Source: Alicyclobacillus acidiphilus NBRC 100859
GTDB lineage: Bacteria; Bacillota; Bacilli; Alicyclobacillales; Alicyclobacillaceae
NCBI RefSeq assembly: GCF_001544355.1
Contig: NZ_BCQI01000010.1
Location: 30,314 to 94,313 of the forward strand
Direction of reading: 5' to 3'
DNA: 64,000 nucleotides
Shown here: positions 35,054 through 44,219 of the stretch, piece by piece
How positions within the stretch are numbered: the stretch's first letter is position 1
How the letters are laid out: the number at the start of each line of letters is the position of its first letter
The notes under the pieces: generated by a model
What the model saw: only the letters and a program-made list of their open reading frames with translations
What the model was told of the DNA's origin: nothing
Databases searched by the model: none
Position numbers and translations under genes: made by a program

Positions 35054-35089
35054 ATTGTAATAATATATTAGTACAATTGTCCGACGCAA
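35054..35089 (-). promoter_or_regulatory. promoter with 24-bp palindromic operator of the GntR-slipin operon
   Basis: The palindrome at 35054-35077 has matching bases in 22 of 24 positions, with outer arms ATTGTA and TACAAT. On the minus strand, TTGCGT (35084-35089) and TATATT (35062-35067) are 16 bases apart, so the operator covers the -10 box, the typical arrangement for autorepression by a YtrA-type dimer. Confidence 0.65.
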
Positions 35090-35210
35090 GCGTGTTGGGC
35101 AAACGATATCGTGACTCGGGACGAGGGGGATGCAAGGACGAGGAAAGATGAGGGATCGATCACGGCTGGACAGTGAACCGATGTGCCCACGATCCAGCCG
35201 TCATCGAGAT

Positions 35211-36392
35211 TTAACCTGGTTGCGAAGCGGCGTCAGGCTTGCGGAAGAAATGGGTCTTCTGGCCGACGACGTACGACAAATAAGGAATTTTGCCGATCCA
35301 ATAGGAGAAAAACATCGACGTAAAGTAGACGAACAAAATGCTCAGCGGCCACAGGCAATAATGCAGCCAGGTGGGAATGCCGAGCCGATCGATATGGTTC
35401 ACGGAATACTCCATCCAGTAGAGCGGAAACGGCTGCAACAGGAAGATGCCAAACGACGTACTTGCGGCCAATTTCACAAAACTGGTAAACGGTTTCCAAT
35501 TGGGCCAAGCCATTCGCCTTGACCACGATAGGCCGGCATACCAGTACACGACTGTTACCAAGAGGCTGTACGGGATCATGATGGGCTGCAGAACCAGCTC
35601 GGCCATGCCTTCGTATTCTCCTAGGACGAGGCGATCATAGAAGTAATGGGCCCAGACGATGAACACGCCGATCGTCAGGGTGACCAGGATCGCTTTGCCG
35701 TGTTTACGGACAAATTCGGCAACTTTATCATAGTGGCAAGCGAGAATGCCTCCTGCCACAAACCAGAACTGATACGTCAGGACGAATCGATCACGGTATT
35801 TATCGAGATCGACCAAGACGCGCGGCAGGCCGACCGGGTTGTAATAATCGAGAACGAATTTGTTGAACCACATCATGGCGAGTTGGAACAGGAAACTGCC
35901 AATCAGAATCCACACATGGTACTTCTCGAACTTGCGAAGTCCGTACAGGAGGACTGGGAAGACGAAGTACAGTTGGATGGACACGACGAGGAAGTACAGG
36001 AAGTATTCGCTTCCTGTCAGCAGCGCGTGTTGAATAATCGGCCAAAAGACCGCAAACGTCCACTCCGTGCCCTGGTTTAATGCGCCTTGAAAACATATGT
36101 ACGCGATGGTCCAAAATATGTACGGAATGACGATGAGAAGGAATCGTTTGCGCCAAAATACCAGTGTTCGAAACGGCCGACGGTAATACGTAATGAACAG
36201 TACGAGGCCCGTGACGAAGAAGAACGTCTCTCGCGTGTAGTGCATGCTGGTGATCAACGCGCCGAGTGTCAAATAACCTGTCGTCATATCCTGATTGAGC
36301 GCATTGAAGAACGACGTCGTGTGAACCGCGAGCACGCCCAATATGACGAACGCGCGCATCAGGTCGATCTCGTGCAGATAGCGTTTCGCCAA
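35211..36392 (-). CDS. acyltransferase 3 family membrane protein
   Basis: The product of 393 residues begins RYLHEIDLMRAFVILGVLAVH, the first-helix signature of acyltransferase 3 proteins with the conserved His, and has about ten transmembrane helices, among them RETFFFVTGLVLF and IPYIFWTIAYI. Family members O-acetylate peptidoglycan, polysaccharides or other extracytoplasmic substrates. No SGNH domain is fused. A TTG start at 36392 is chosen because AAAGGGGG lies 10 bases upstream. The much longer frame to 36812 runs into the oppositely oriented cupredoxin gene and is not supported. Substrate unknown. Confidence 0.85.
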   Translation of the reverse strand: MAKRYLHEIDLMRAFVILGVLAVHTTSFFNALNQDMTTGYLTLGALITSMHYTRETFFFVTGLVLFITYYRRPFRTLVFWRKRFLLIVIPYIFWTIAYICFQGALNQGTEWTFAVFWPIIQHALLTGSEYFLYFLVVSIQLYFVFPVLLYGLRKFEKYHVWILIGSFLFQLAMMWFNKFVLDYYNPVGLPRVLVDLDKYRDRFVLTYQFWFVAGGILACHYDKVAEFVRKHGKAILVTLTIGVFIVWAHYFYDRLVLGEYEGMAELVLQPIMIPYSLLVTVVYWYAGLSWSRRMAWPNWKPFTSFVKLAASTSFGIFLLQPFPLYWMEYSVNHIDRLGIPTWLHYCLWPLSILFVYFTSMFFSYWIGKIPYLSYVVGQKTHFFRKPDAASQPG

Positions 36393-36606
36393 TGCCTGAT
36401 TTCCCCCTTTGTCTATATACCCTCTTTTACCCTTCGTATCCGAGAGCAGCCAGTTTGGGTGTAGCTTACCGCTATTATGTTGAAACCGCGTTGAAATGTA
36501 CAAGTTCCTCGCGAAAAGGGCTTGGCAAAACCTCTCCCTTCGGCACATCATTAGATCATAGATATTCGTGATGCCAATTGTATCGTCTCGAAAGGGTGAA
36601 GCGTCT

Positions 36607-38340
36607 TTGCGCCTTCGACACTGGGCCCGTCCCGCCATCGCTGCGGTCGTCACCATCGGCATCTTCATCGGTGCGATTCCGCTTGTAACCGCAAACATCA
36701 CACCATTGTCGCCGCGGACTTGGACGGTCGACGTCGGCCTTCTGAATGCCGACAAGGTATTGGCGAGCGCGTTTTTTCCAAGCGTCATCACGATTGACGC
36801 CGGAGATACCATCGCTTTTACGGGCAGGCAGCAGGTTGTGAACTTTCCAGGCGAGGACGGGAAACTCCCTTCGTACGGGAGTCCGCAAGCGATGCAAGCG
36901 GTTGGTGTGGGTACGTATGACGGCAGTTCTTACACGGCGTCAGGCCCACTCTCCTCAAAGCCCTATCTGCTCACCTTTACGAAGCCAGGAGTCTACCCGT
37001 ATTACGATCTTCTGCACCCCGGGATGATGGGCGTCGTCATCGTCCATCCGACTGGCACGGCGTATCCAGACAGTCAAGCTCAGTACAACGCACTATCCAA
37101 ATCGGAGGAAACCAGCGATTTCGAATCGGGCGATGCTGCCCTGCAGACCATTCATTATCAATCACAGGTGAATAAAAACGGGACCGCTACGTATTTTGCA
37201 CAGATCGGTTTGCCGAATGCAACCGAGGGCGCCCTTTCGTTTGCTGGAACGGGCCAAAGCGGCCCGCACGGCACTGGAACGTGGACCGCGATGGTCAATC
37301 GCGCAGGTCAAGTGTCAGGCTACAGCGTCCGGGCGTCCGTTGCGGGACTGCAGCCGAATCAACCGTACCAAATGACGCTGGTCGAAGGCACGGGCACAAC
37401 TGGGGCTCGACTGACCAACGCCAAGTTTCCGCTGGCAACGGCCAGTTCCAAAGGAACCGCGAGTTTTGCCGGGACGATAAGGGCAAGCGAGATTCCGCAA
37501 GGGGTTTGGTATTTGGATATCGATGACAAAAACAGCAGACTCGTCGCTGTGAGCCCGCTTTCGTCACCATCCTTCACACTGGATCAATTTATTCCCGAGA
37601 CGCTGCACATCCACGACGGCGATACGGTCGTCTGGAAGCAAGTGGGCAATTACGGCGTTCACACTGTGACGCCGGTATCGGCAGTGGCGTCCGGCTCGAG
37701 TGAAAGCCCGAACCAAGCGTCGAGCAGTCCAGTCGACCAGGAGGCGGACAATCCGTCCACGGTGGCGTCCACCTATGGACCCAGTTCAGGGAGTCACGCT
37801 TCGAGCGGGATCGAGCCAGGCGACAGCGCCGGTTCCGGGATTTTGCAAGCAGGTCAAACCTACCAGGAGACGTTTACGGAACCAGGTACGTACAGGTACG
37901 TAAGTCAATTGAACGATGGGGCGTCGATGTCGACGACGGTCGTCGTTGAGCCGAACCCCGACAAAATGACCGTGGTCACGGGCAAGACCGTTCAAAATTT
38001 GCCCATCCAGCACATTCGAAAAGCGGTGTATGTCCCAGTTGACGACGTCGTGTCACTGCTCAACAGCATGGGCGTCAAGGCGAATTGGGACGGACAGTCC
38101 TTGCGATTAACCGTGGCCGGTACAGTGTCACAATCAAATGTCATTTCCCTCGCAGGCATGATTCACTTTTTCGCGAATGGTTCTTTGGTGGGAAATGCGC
38201 CGAGTCACCTATGGACCAATCCACAAACGGGGAAGAGCGACATCTACGTCTGCGTCAGCGACATCCAGAATGTGCTGACGCCGCTTGGTATCCATTCGTC
38301 TTTTGACGGTAATACTTGGAGATTTTCGCCGCCCAGCTAA
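36607..38340 (+). CDS. exported cupredoxin-like protein with copper-amine-oxidase N-like domain
   Basis: The product of 577 residues has a signal or anchor helix at the N-terminus, a plastocyanin-like domain (DVGLLN through GVVIVHPTG), a middle beta domain, a second cupredoxin-like domain ending GTYRYVSQLNDG, a Ser/Asn-rich linker, and a C-terminal stalk-like domain (AVYVPVDDVVSLLNSMG) as found at the N-terminus of copper amine oxidases. The usual type 1 copper cysteine is absent: the first domain reads YYDLLHPGMMG where YxCxxHxxM is expected. TTG 36607 follows AAAGGGTGA; upstream GTG/ATG at 36568-36571 lack a site. Function unknown, perhaps copper binding of another type or a structural surface protein. 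Confidence 0.75.
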   Translation: MRLRHWARPAIAAVVTIGIFIGAIPLVTANITPLSPRTWTVDVGLLNADKVLASAFFPSVITIDAGDTIAFTGRQQVVNFPGEDGKLPSYGSPQAMQAVGVGTYDGSSYTASGPLSSKPYLLTFTKPGVYPYYDLLHPGMMGVVIVHPTGTAYPDSQAQYNALSKSEETSDFESGDAALQTIHYQSQVNKNGTATYFAQIGLPNATEGALSFAGTGQSGPHGTGTWTAMVNRAGQVSGYSVRASVAGLQPNQPYQMTLVEGTGTTGARLTNAKFPLATASSKGTASFAGTIRASEIPQGVWYLDIDDKNSRLVAVSPLSSPSFTLDQFIPETLHIHDGDTVVWKQVGNYGVHTVTPVSAVASGSSESPNQASSSPVDQEADNPSTVASTYGPSSGSHASSGIEPGDSAGSGILQAGQTYQETFTEPGTYRYVSQLNDGASMSTTVVVEPNPDKMTVVTGKTVQNLPIQHIRKAVYVPVDDVVSLLNSMGVKANWDGQSLRLTVAGTVSQSNVISLAGMIHFFANGSLVGNAPSHLWTNPQTGKSDIYVCVSDIQNVLTPLGIHSSFDGNTWRFSPPS

Positions 38341-38351
38341 GGAGGGCAACG

Positions 38352-39011
38352 ATGTATCCGAAGAAGTTTCAGGATGTGATTTTAACCGCCATCGACGTGC
38401 GTGACAGCGAAATTGAGCATGCGGTTCGCGTCGACGATGTGACGGATGAGACGATCCTGGTGACGGCTCCATTCGACGCGAATGGTTACGCGATTCTGCT
38501 GCCTGTCGGCTCGCGAGTGAACGTAGGCTACATGCTTGACGGCTACGTCAGCTTCGACACGGTCGTTCTGGAGCACAAAAAGGAAAGAGTTCCACTCGTG
38601 GAACTTGCGAAACCGGCGCGGGATCAAATTCGGAGGGTTCAGAGACGTCAAAACTTTCGCGTTCCGGTCACGCTGAGAACGACGGTTCAAGTGGGGGCAG
38701 ATACATTTCGTCTCAATCTATTGGATTTAAGCGCCGGCGGGTTCCTGGCCTGCGCATCCAAGCAGCTGCTCGGCGAGGGAGACGTGATTCACGGATCGCT
38801 CACGTTGGATTTGGAGAAGGGCGAGTGCCCCATCCAGTACAGTGGCACCGTCTCTCGCGTGACGTATGAGCCGACCGAAGGCGATTGGCAATTCGGTGTC
38901 GAGTTCCAAGAGGTATCGCCGAATGCGGATCGCATCGTTCGCTATTGCATGGAACGACAGCGCCGCTTTTTGCGAACACTGCGAACGTTGGAGCAGTCCA
39001 ATCAAATGTGA
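38352..39011 (+). CDS. PilZ-domain c-di-GMP receptor, YcgR/YpfA-like
   Basis: The product of 219 residues has an N-terminal YcgR-N-like domain (about 1-95) and a C-terminal PilZ domain. The c-di-GMP binding motifs are RRVQRRQNFRVPV (RxxxR-type arginines) and DLSAGGFLA (D/NxSxxG type). Bacillus homologue YpfA (DgrA) slows the flagellar motor upon binding c-di-GMP; here the output partner is unknown. ATG 38352 follows AAGGAGGG, 11 bases after the stop of the cupredoxin gene, implying co-transcription. The EAL protein at 21.8 kb may control the same second messenger. Confidence 0.9.
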   Translation: MYPKKFQDVILTAIDVRDSEIEHAVRVDDVTDETILVTAPFDANGYAILLPVGSRVNVGYMLDGYVSFDTVVLEHKKERVPLVELAKPARDQIRRVQRRQNFRVPVTLRTTVQVGADTFRLNLLDLSAGGFLACASKQLLGEGDVIHGSLTLDLEKGECPIQYSGTVSRVTYEPTEGDWQFGVEFQEVSPNADRIVRYCMERQRRFLRTLRTLEQSNQM

Positions 39012-39176
39012 GTCGATACCAGAACCTCCGTATGATTGCGATACATTTGCACAGACTTCCAATGATGGAAGCGCTGATGGCCGCAGTGCGATGTTGGTAG
39101 TGCGCGAACGCGCGGTAGAGCGACAACGCATGCCGCGTCAGTCTGTTCATCGCAATATGATAAGGACGGGGATGGC

Positions 39177-40817
39177 ATGAGCGACACAGAGATGACGCCA
39201 GTCCGCGGAACCCATGTTTCCGGAGTTGGCGATGCGGCGGATCATCGCTTGGGCAACGGTGAGAACGGAGATTCCTTGACGACGCGGCAAGGGCACCCGG
39301 TCGTCTACAATCAAAATGTGCGCACGGTCGGCAATCGTGGTCCGGCCACGCTGGAGAACTACCATTTTATCGAGAAGATCAGCCATTTCGATCGCGAACG
39401 CATCCCGGAACGCGTCGTGCACGCCCGCGGGGCCGGTGCGCACGGCTACTTTGAGTCGTACGGCAAAGTCGGCGACGAGCCCGTGTTCAAGTACACGCGG
39501 GCCAAGGTGTTTCAGGAGGCGGGAAAGCGGACGCCTGTGTTTGCTCGGTTCTCCACGGTGAACATGGGGGCGCATTCACCAGAGACTCTTCGCGATCCGC
39601 GCGGTTTTGCCGTCAAGTTTTACACGGAAGACGGCAATTGGGACCTGGTTGGCAACAACCTGAAGGTGTTTTTCATTCGCGACGCCATGAAATTTCCTGA
39701 TCTTGTTCACGCGTTCAAGACCGATCCTGTGACAAATATCCAAAGCGGCGAGCGCATTTTCGACTTCATCTCGCAGACCCCGGAAGCGATGCACATGATT
39801 ACATTTTTATTCTCTCCATGGGGGATTCCTGCGAATTATAGGCAAATGCAGGGATCGGGCGTGAATACATATAAGTGGGTGAACCAGAACGGGGAAGCCG
39901 TTCTCGTGAAATACCATTGGGAGCCAAAGCAAGGGATCAAAAATCTGACCCAAGCCGAGGCGGAAGCGATCCAAGCAAAGAATTGGAACCACGCGACGCA
40001 GGACCTGTACGAGGCTATTGAGGCAGGCAACTACCCAGAGTGGGAGCTGTGCGTTCAGATCATGAGCGACGACGAACACCCGGAGCTCGACTTTGACCCG
40101 CTCGATCCCACCAAACTGTGGCCTGAAGATCAGTTTCCGTTTTTGCCAGTTGGACGAATGGTGCTTAACAAAAATCCGGAGAACTACTTCGCCGAAGTGG
40201 AACAAGCCGCGTTTGGCACGGGCGTACTCGTCGATGGACTCGACTTTTCGGACGACAAGCTGTTGCAAGGGCGCACGTTTTCCTATTCGGACACGCAGCG
40301 GTATCGGGTCGGGCCGAATTACCTCCAACTCCCCATCAACTCGCCGAAGAAACGGGTCGCCACCAACCAGCGAGACGGCCAAATGACCTACTTCGTCGAC
40401 TTGGCGCCGGGCCATAACCCGCATGTGAACTATGAGCCGTCGACGCTGCACGGACTCCAGGAGGCGGAGGCCGCCGGTCCGGATTACACGCCGCACGTGG
40501 AAGGCAAGCTGGTTCGCCAGCCGATTGATCGCACGGACAATTTCAAGCAGGCTGGCGAGAGGTATCGGGCGTTTGAGCAATGGGAACGCGATGAACTGAT
40601 TGCCAATCTTGTCAATACACTGGCGCCTTGCGCAGAGCATATTCAGACCAAGATGATCGAGTTGTTTACACAATGCGATCCAGATTACGGGGCACGCGTT
40701 CGCGATGGTTTGGCCAAGCATCGCTCCGCGCGCGTTGGCGGCCCAATTGGCGCGGCAGGCGCGCATGAGGCTGTGGAGCAGGCCGAACAAATGGGGCACT
40801 CCGACAAGCCTTACTAA
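39177..40817 (+). CDS. monofunctional heme catalase
   Basis: The product of 546 residues decomposes hydrogen peroxide. Distal His82 lies in [13 protein letters not shown], the distal Asn in [11 protein letters not shown], and the proximal heme ligand Tyr370 in [23 protein letters not shown] and the [12 protein letters not shown] loop are typical. The length is that of small-subunit clade catalases with a somewhat extended N-terminus. No PerR-like box was seen upstream. The nearby HD hydrolase gene is 55 bases downstream on the same strand. Confidence 0.96.
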   Translation: MSDTEMTPVRGTHVSGVGDAADHRLGNGENGDSLTTRQGHPVVYNQNVRTVGNRGPATLENYHFIEKISHFDRERIPERVVHARGAGAHGYFESYGKVGDEPVFKYTRAKVFQEAGKRTPVFARFSTVNMGAHSPETLRDPRGFAVKFYTEDGNWDLVGNNLKVFFIRDAMKFPDLVHAFKTDPVTNIQSGERIFDFISQTPEAMHMITFLFSPWGIPANYRQMQGSGVNTYKWVNQNGEAVLVKYHWEPKQGIKNLTQAEAEAIQAKNWNHATQDLYEAIEAGNYPEWELCVQIMSDDEHPELDFDPLDPTKLWPEDQFPFLPVGRMVLNKNPENYFAEVEQAAFGTGVLVDGLDFSDDKLLQGRTFSYSDTQRYRVGPNYLQLPINSPKKRVATNQRDGQMTYFVDLAPGHNPHVNYEPSTLHGLQEAEAAGPDYTPHVEGKLVRQPIDRTDNFKQAGERYRAFEQWERDELIANLVNTLAPCAEHIQTKMIELFTQCDPDYGARVRDGLAKHRSARVGGPIGAAGAHEAVEQAEQMGHSDKPY

Positions 40818-40872
40818 ACGTAAACGATGCGACGTTCGCTGGCGCTGGCGGGTGGGGAAGGAGGATGGAGCG

Positions 40873-41526
40873 ATGACCGGAATCGATTTTCAGCCTTACA
40901 TCGAGATCGCGAGAGAACGCAGCCTTGCCGATCCCGCCCACGACTTTCTGCATGTGTTGCGGGTGGCGGAGAACGCCCGAACCATCCTCACGGAGGTCGC
41001 GGCGGACGTCGACATCGTCATGGCTTCCGTGTATCTGCATGAACTATTCAATTACCCAAAAGGGCATCCCAAATCGCGAGAATCAGGCGATGTTTGCGCA
41101 GAGCACGCGCTCGTCGTGATGGAGCAGTTGGATTTTCCGGAAGAAAAACGCGAAGCGGTGGCGTATGCTATCGCCAACCACTCGTTTTCGAAAGGCGTCG
41201 TGCCTTCCACGATGGAAGGGAAGGTGTTGCAGGATGCGGATCGACTGGACGCCATTGGCGCGATTGGCATGGCCCGCCTTTTCTCCACTTGCGCGTCGAT
41301 GGAGCGGCCGTTCTACCATGAAGCCGATCCGTTTTGCGAGGCGCGGGAGCCAAACGACAAGGCATACGGGCTCGATCACGTGTATGTCAAGCTGCTCCGA
41401 ATTCCCGATACGCTGCACACGGACATCGCGCGATTTCTGGCGTCCCGGCGCATGGAGTGGATTCGCGCCTATCTGCGCGAGATGGCTGTCGAATTGGGCA
41501 AGCCAGCGACCCATACGAATGCGTAA
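40873..41526 (+). CDS. HD-domain phosphohydrolase, YedJ-like
   Basis: The product of 217 residues matches the E. coli YedJ pattern: DPAHDFLHVLRV (His23), the metal motif region YLHELFNYPKGHP, HSFSKGVVPSTMEGKVLQDADRLDAIGAIG and DDKAYGLDH-like NDKAYGLDHVYVKLL. The HD doublet itself reads His56-Glu57, whereas E. coli YedJ has His-Asp. It should be a metal-dependent phosphohydrolase of unknown nucleotide or phosphoester substrate. AAGGAGG lies 8 to 9 bases before ATG 40873. Possibly transcribed with catalase. Confidence 0.85.
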   Translation: MTGIDFQPYIEIARERSLADPAHDFLHVLRVAENARTILTEVAADVDIVMASVYLHELFNYPKGHPKSRESGDVCAEHALVVMEQLDFPEEKREAVAYAIANHSFSKGVVPSTMEGKVLQDADRLDAIGAIGMARLFSTCASMERPFYHEADPFCEAREPNDKAYGLDHVYVKLLRIPDTLHTDIARFLASRRMEWIRAYLREMAVELGKPATHTNA

Positions 41527-41596
41527 GGCGGTTTGTCTGGCATCGTGACGTAGATTCGGTGACGTAGACAGGTTTGATCCTGTTAGGAGGGTATTT

Positions 41597-42139
41597 GTGG
41601 GAAAAGAAATTCGATCCACCGCCACTCGAACCACGTTTTTTCGTGGATTGTTGTACGGAATCGTTCTTTCCCTGATTTTCTTTACGATTGCGCTCGTCCT
41701 GGGCATCACGCAAGGGGATGCCGTGCGCGCGCTGTCGTTGATAGGCACGTCGATTGTTCTGGAAGCGCAGCCGGCTGCCGCAGCCAGCATCCCGCTTGGG
41801 TTTCATCCGTTCATGGGCGCTACGATCTCGATTGTTGCCAACCTGATTTCCCTTCCCATCATGATGTTTGCGTTCAACGAGATCGTCACACGGTGGAAGT
41901 GGGCCCAGAAGCGGTTGCAGAAGGCGGAGAAGCTGTCCAAGAAGTACGGCCGCTACGGTGTCTGGGTGCTTGTGCCGCTCTGTCCGATTCTCGGGGCGTA
42001 CGTTTGTATGGCGATAGGTTATCTTATGCGATGGAATCCCATACTGATGGTTACAAGCATTCTGGTAGGGATGATCAGCTCGACATTTATCATTGCGTAC
42101 GGGGGCTACGCGATCGTCAATCTTTTTCACCATATTTAA
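41597..42139 (+). CDS. small multi-drug export family membrane protein
   Basis: The product of 180 residues starts at GTG behind GGAGGG and has about four hydrophobic segments, with a basic amphipathic stretch KWAQKRLQKAEKLSKKYGRYG in the middle. The pattern GVWVLVPLCPILGAYVCMAIGY corresponds to the Sm_multidrug_ex family, whose transport role is suggested but weakly supported experimentally. It lies upstream of the dxs leader on the same strand, about 100 bases away, and could share a transcript with the isoprenoid block. Confidence 0.75.
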   Translation: MGKEIRSTATRTTFFRGLLYGIVLSLIFFTIALVLGITQGDAVRALSLIGTSIVLEAQPAAAASIPLGFHPFMGATISIVANLISLPIMMFAFNEIVTRWKWAQKRLQKAEKLSKKYGRYGVWVLVPLCPILGAYVCMAIGYLMRWNPILMVTSILVGMISSTFIIAYGGYAIVNLFHHI

Positions 42140-42245
42140 ACTGGCCGATCGTTTGCGATGGACCATCAAATTTTGGTACGCTAATTGAGATATATCATGC
42201 ACTTTTCTTTTTATGGTTTTGCAGACTCCGAGCCGAGGAGGTGAG

Positions 42246-42329
42246 TTGGGACACCGGAAGGCCTACGCTGCCACAGGAAGCCGGCGCCGAGTTTGTCGGA
42301 TGTACATTCTGGTGCAATCGAGGTGTTGA
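42246..42329 (+). CDS. short leader ORF (27 codons) overlapping the dxs start
   Basis: A TTG at 42246 sits right behind GAGGAGGTG, the strongest ribosome-binding site in this region, and opens a frame of 27 Arg-rich codons that ends with TGA at 42327-42329. That stop overlaps an in-frame TTG of dxs (42326-42328). No good ribosome-binding site serves dxs itself, so the leader may deliver ribosomes by translational coupling. The peptide has no recognised family. This is a hypothesis from sequence layout. Confidence 0.4.
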   Translation: MGHRKAYAATGSRRRVCRMYILVQSRC

Positions 42330-44218
42330 ATACGTTACTTGATTCGATTCACGATCCAAAAGACTTAAAACGACTCTCGGAATCCCAGCTCCTGACACTT
42401 GCTCAGGAGATCAGGGAGTTTCTTGTCACATCGATTTCTCGCACTGGTGGACACTTTGGCGCCAACATGGGCGTTGTTGAACTGACTATCGCGCTTCACC
42501 GCGTTTTCAACAGCCCCCAGGACAAGATTATTTGGGACGTTGGCCACCAGGGTTATGTGCACAAGATTTTGACTGGTCGTCAAGATCAATTCTCGACGCT
42601 ACGGAAGACCGGGGGGCTGGCTGGTTTTCTCAAACGAAACGAGAGCCAGCACGATCCGTTCGGCGCAGGCCACTCGAGTACAAGCATCTCCGCGGCGCTC
42701 GGAATGGCGGTCGCTCGCGATCTCAGGCATGAAAATCACCATGTCATCGCTGTCATTGGAGACGGTGCGCTCACAGGCGGCATGGCGATGGAAGCAATGA
42801 ATCACGCCGGGGATCTTGGCACGAATTTGCTCGTCGTTCTGAACGATAACGAAATGTCCATCTCGACCAATGTGGGCGCTGTATCGAAGTATTTGACGCG
42901 GCTGCGCACAGATCCGAATTATGCCCGCGCCAAGTCGGATATCGACTACATTTTGCGGCAACTGAATGGTGTCGGCGCGAAGGTCACACGCATGTTGGAC
43001 AGGGCTAAAGGTGCCGCACGGCACATGATCCTGCCGATCACGCCGTTTGAGGGGTTTGGATTCAAGTATATCGGCCCGGTCGATGGCCACGATTTGCAGC
43101 AGTTGATTACTGTATTTGAACGTGTCAAAGAGATTCGTGGTCCAGTTCTTATTCATACGCTTACTGAAAAAGGAAAAGGTTACCCTCAAGCGGAGAATTC
43201 CGCAGACAAATGGCATGCGTGGCCTTCGGCGGTCAAAGGGACGCCAAAGCCTTCCTACACCAATGTGTTTGCCGAAACGTTGGCAGAGTTGGCTCGACGC
43301 GACGAGCGGATCGTCGTCGTAACGCCGGCGATGCTGTCGGGCAGTGGATTGATCGGTTTTCAAAAGGAGTTTCCGACTCGCACGTTCGATGTCGGTATCG
43401 CGGAGCAGCATGCGGCGACTTTCTGCGCAGGTTTGGCGGCGGATGGAAAGAGACCGGTGTTTGCGGTGTATTCGACGTTTTTGCAACGAGCGTACGACCA
43501 AACCATTCACGATATTTGCATTCAGAATCTGCCAGTTTTGCTGGCGGTGGATCGCGCGGGCATCGTCGGGCCTGATGGTGAAACCCACCAGGGCGTGTTT
43601 GATGTGGCATATCTGAGATCCATTCCGAATATGACACTGATGATGCCAAAAGATGAAAACGAACTGCGCCACATGCTGTACACAGCCAGCCTTCACGACG
43701 GTCCAGTCGCGGTGCGGTATCCGCGGGCAGACGGCCTGGGTGTGCCGTTGAGCGAACCGTTGCAGACGCTTCCGTGGGGCAAGGCGGAAGTTTTGCGCAC
43801 GGGGAAACACGTTTCGATTCTCGCGTTTGGTACGATGGTCGCCGAATCGATGAAAGCGGCAGAGATCCTTGCGGAGAAACACCAGATCGATGCGACGGTG
43901 GTCAACCTGAGGTTTGTCAAACCGTTGGACGAAGAGACCATCTTGTCGATCGCGCAAACTGGCGTTCCGATTCTTACCGTCGAGGAGACTGCGTTGGCTG
44001 GTGGCGTTGGCTCGGCCATTCTTGAATGTCTGACAGATGCGGGAATTTCTGTGCCGCTGCGCCGGAAGGGAATCGCCGACAAGTTCGTCGAACACGGCTC
44101 GCGTTCCGAGGTGCTCCATGCCTTGGGATTGGACGCCGAAGGCATTGTCGATGACGTGCTGCGTCTGCTTGGTCTTGAGGCGGATGGCACACAGATCTTG
44201 GACAAAGTAGGGACTTGA
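42326..44218 (+). CDS. dxs: 1-deoxy-D-xylulose-5-phosphate synthase
   Basis: The product of about 630 residues condenses pyruvate and glyceraldehyde 3-phosphate, the first and often rate-limiting step of the MEP isoprenoid pathway. Present are the opener SIHDPKDLKRL, GGHFGANMGVVELTIALH, the TPP motif GDGALTGG with MNHAG, DVGIAEQHA, and DRAGIVGPDGETHQG. The start is uncertain: TTG 42326 (coupled to the leader ORF), GTG 42323 and TTG 42293 are all in frame, and none has its own strong site. Its stop is 1 base from the fni start. Placement ahead of the hopanoid genes suggests dedicated precursor supply. Confidence 0.95.
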   Translation: MNTLLDSIHDPKDLKRLSESQLLTLAQEIREFLVTSISRTGGHFGANMGVVELTIALHRVFNSPQDKIIWDVGHQGYVHKILTGRQDQFSTLRKTGGLAGFLKRNESQHDPFGAGHSSTSISAALGMAVARDLRHENHHVIAVIGDGALTGGMAMEAMNHAGDLGTNLLVVLNDNEMSISTNVGAVSKYLTRLRTDPNYARAKSDIDYILRQLNGVGAKVTRMLDRAKGAARHMILPITPFEGFGFKYIGPVDGHDLQQLITVFERVKEIRGPVLIHTLTEKGKGYPQAENSADKWHAWPSAVKGTPKPSYTNVFAETLAELARRDERIVVVTPAMLSGSGLIGFQKEFPTRTFDVGIAEQHAATFCAGLAADGKRPVFAVYSTFLQRAYDQTIHDICIQNLPVLLAVDRAGIVGPDGETHQGVFDVAYLRSIPNMTLMMPKDENELRHMLYTASLHDGPVAVRYPRADGLGVPLSEPLQTLPWGKAEVLRTGKHVSILAFGTMVAESMKAAEILAEKHQIDATVVNLRFVKPLDEETILSIAQTGVPILTVEETALAGGVGSAILECLTDAGISVPLRRKGIADKFVEHGSRSEVLHALGLDAEGIVDDVLRLLGLEADGTQILDKVGT

Positions 44219-44219
44219 G

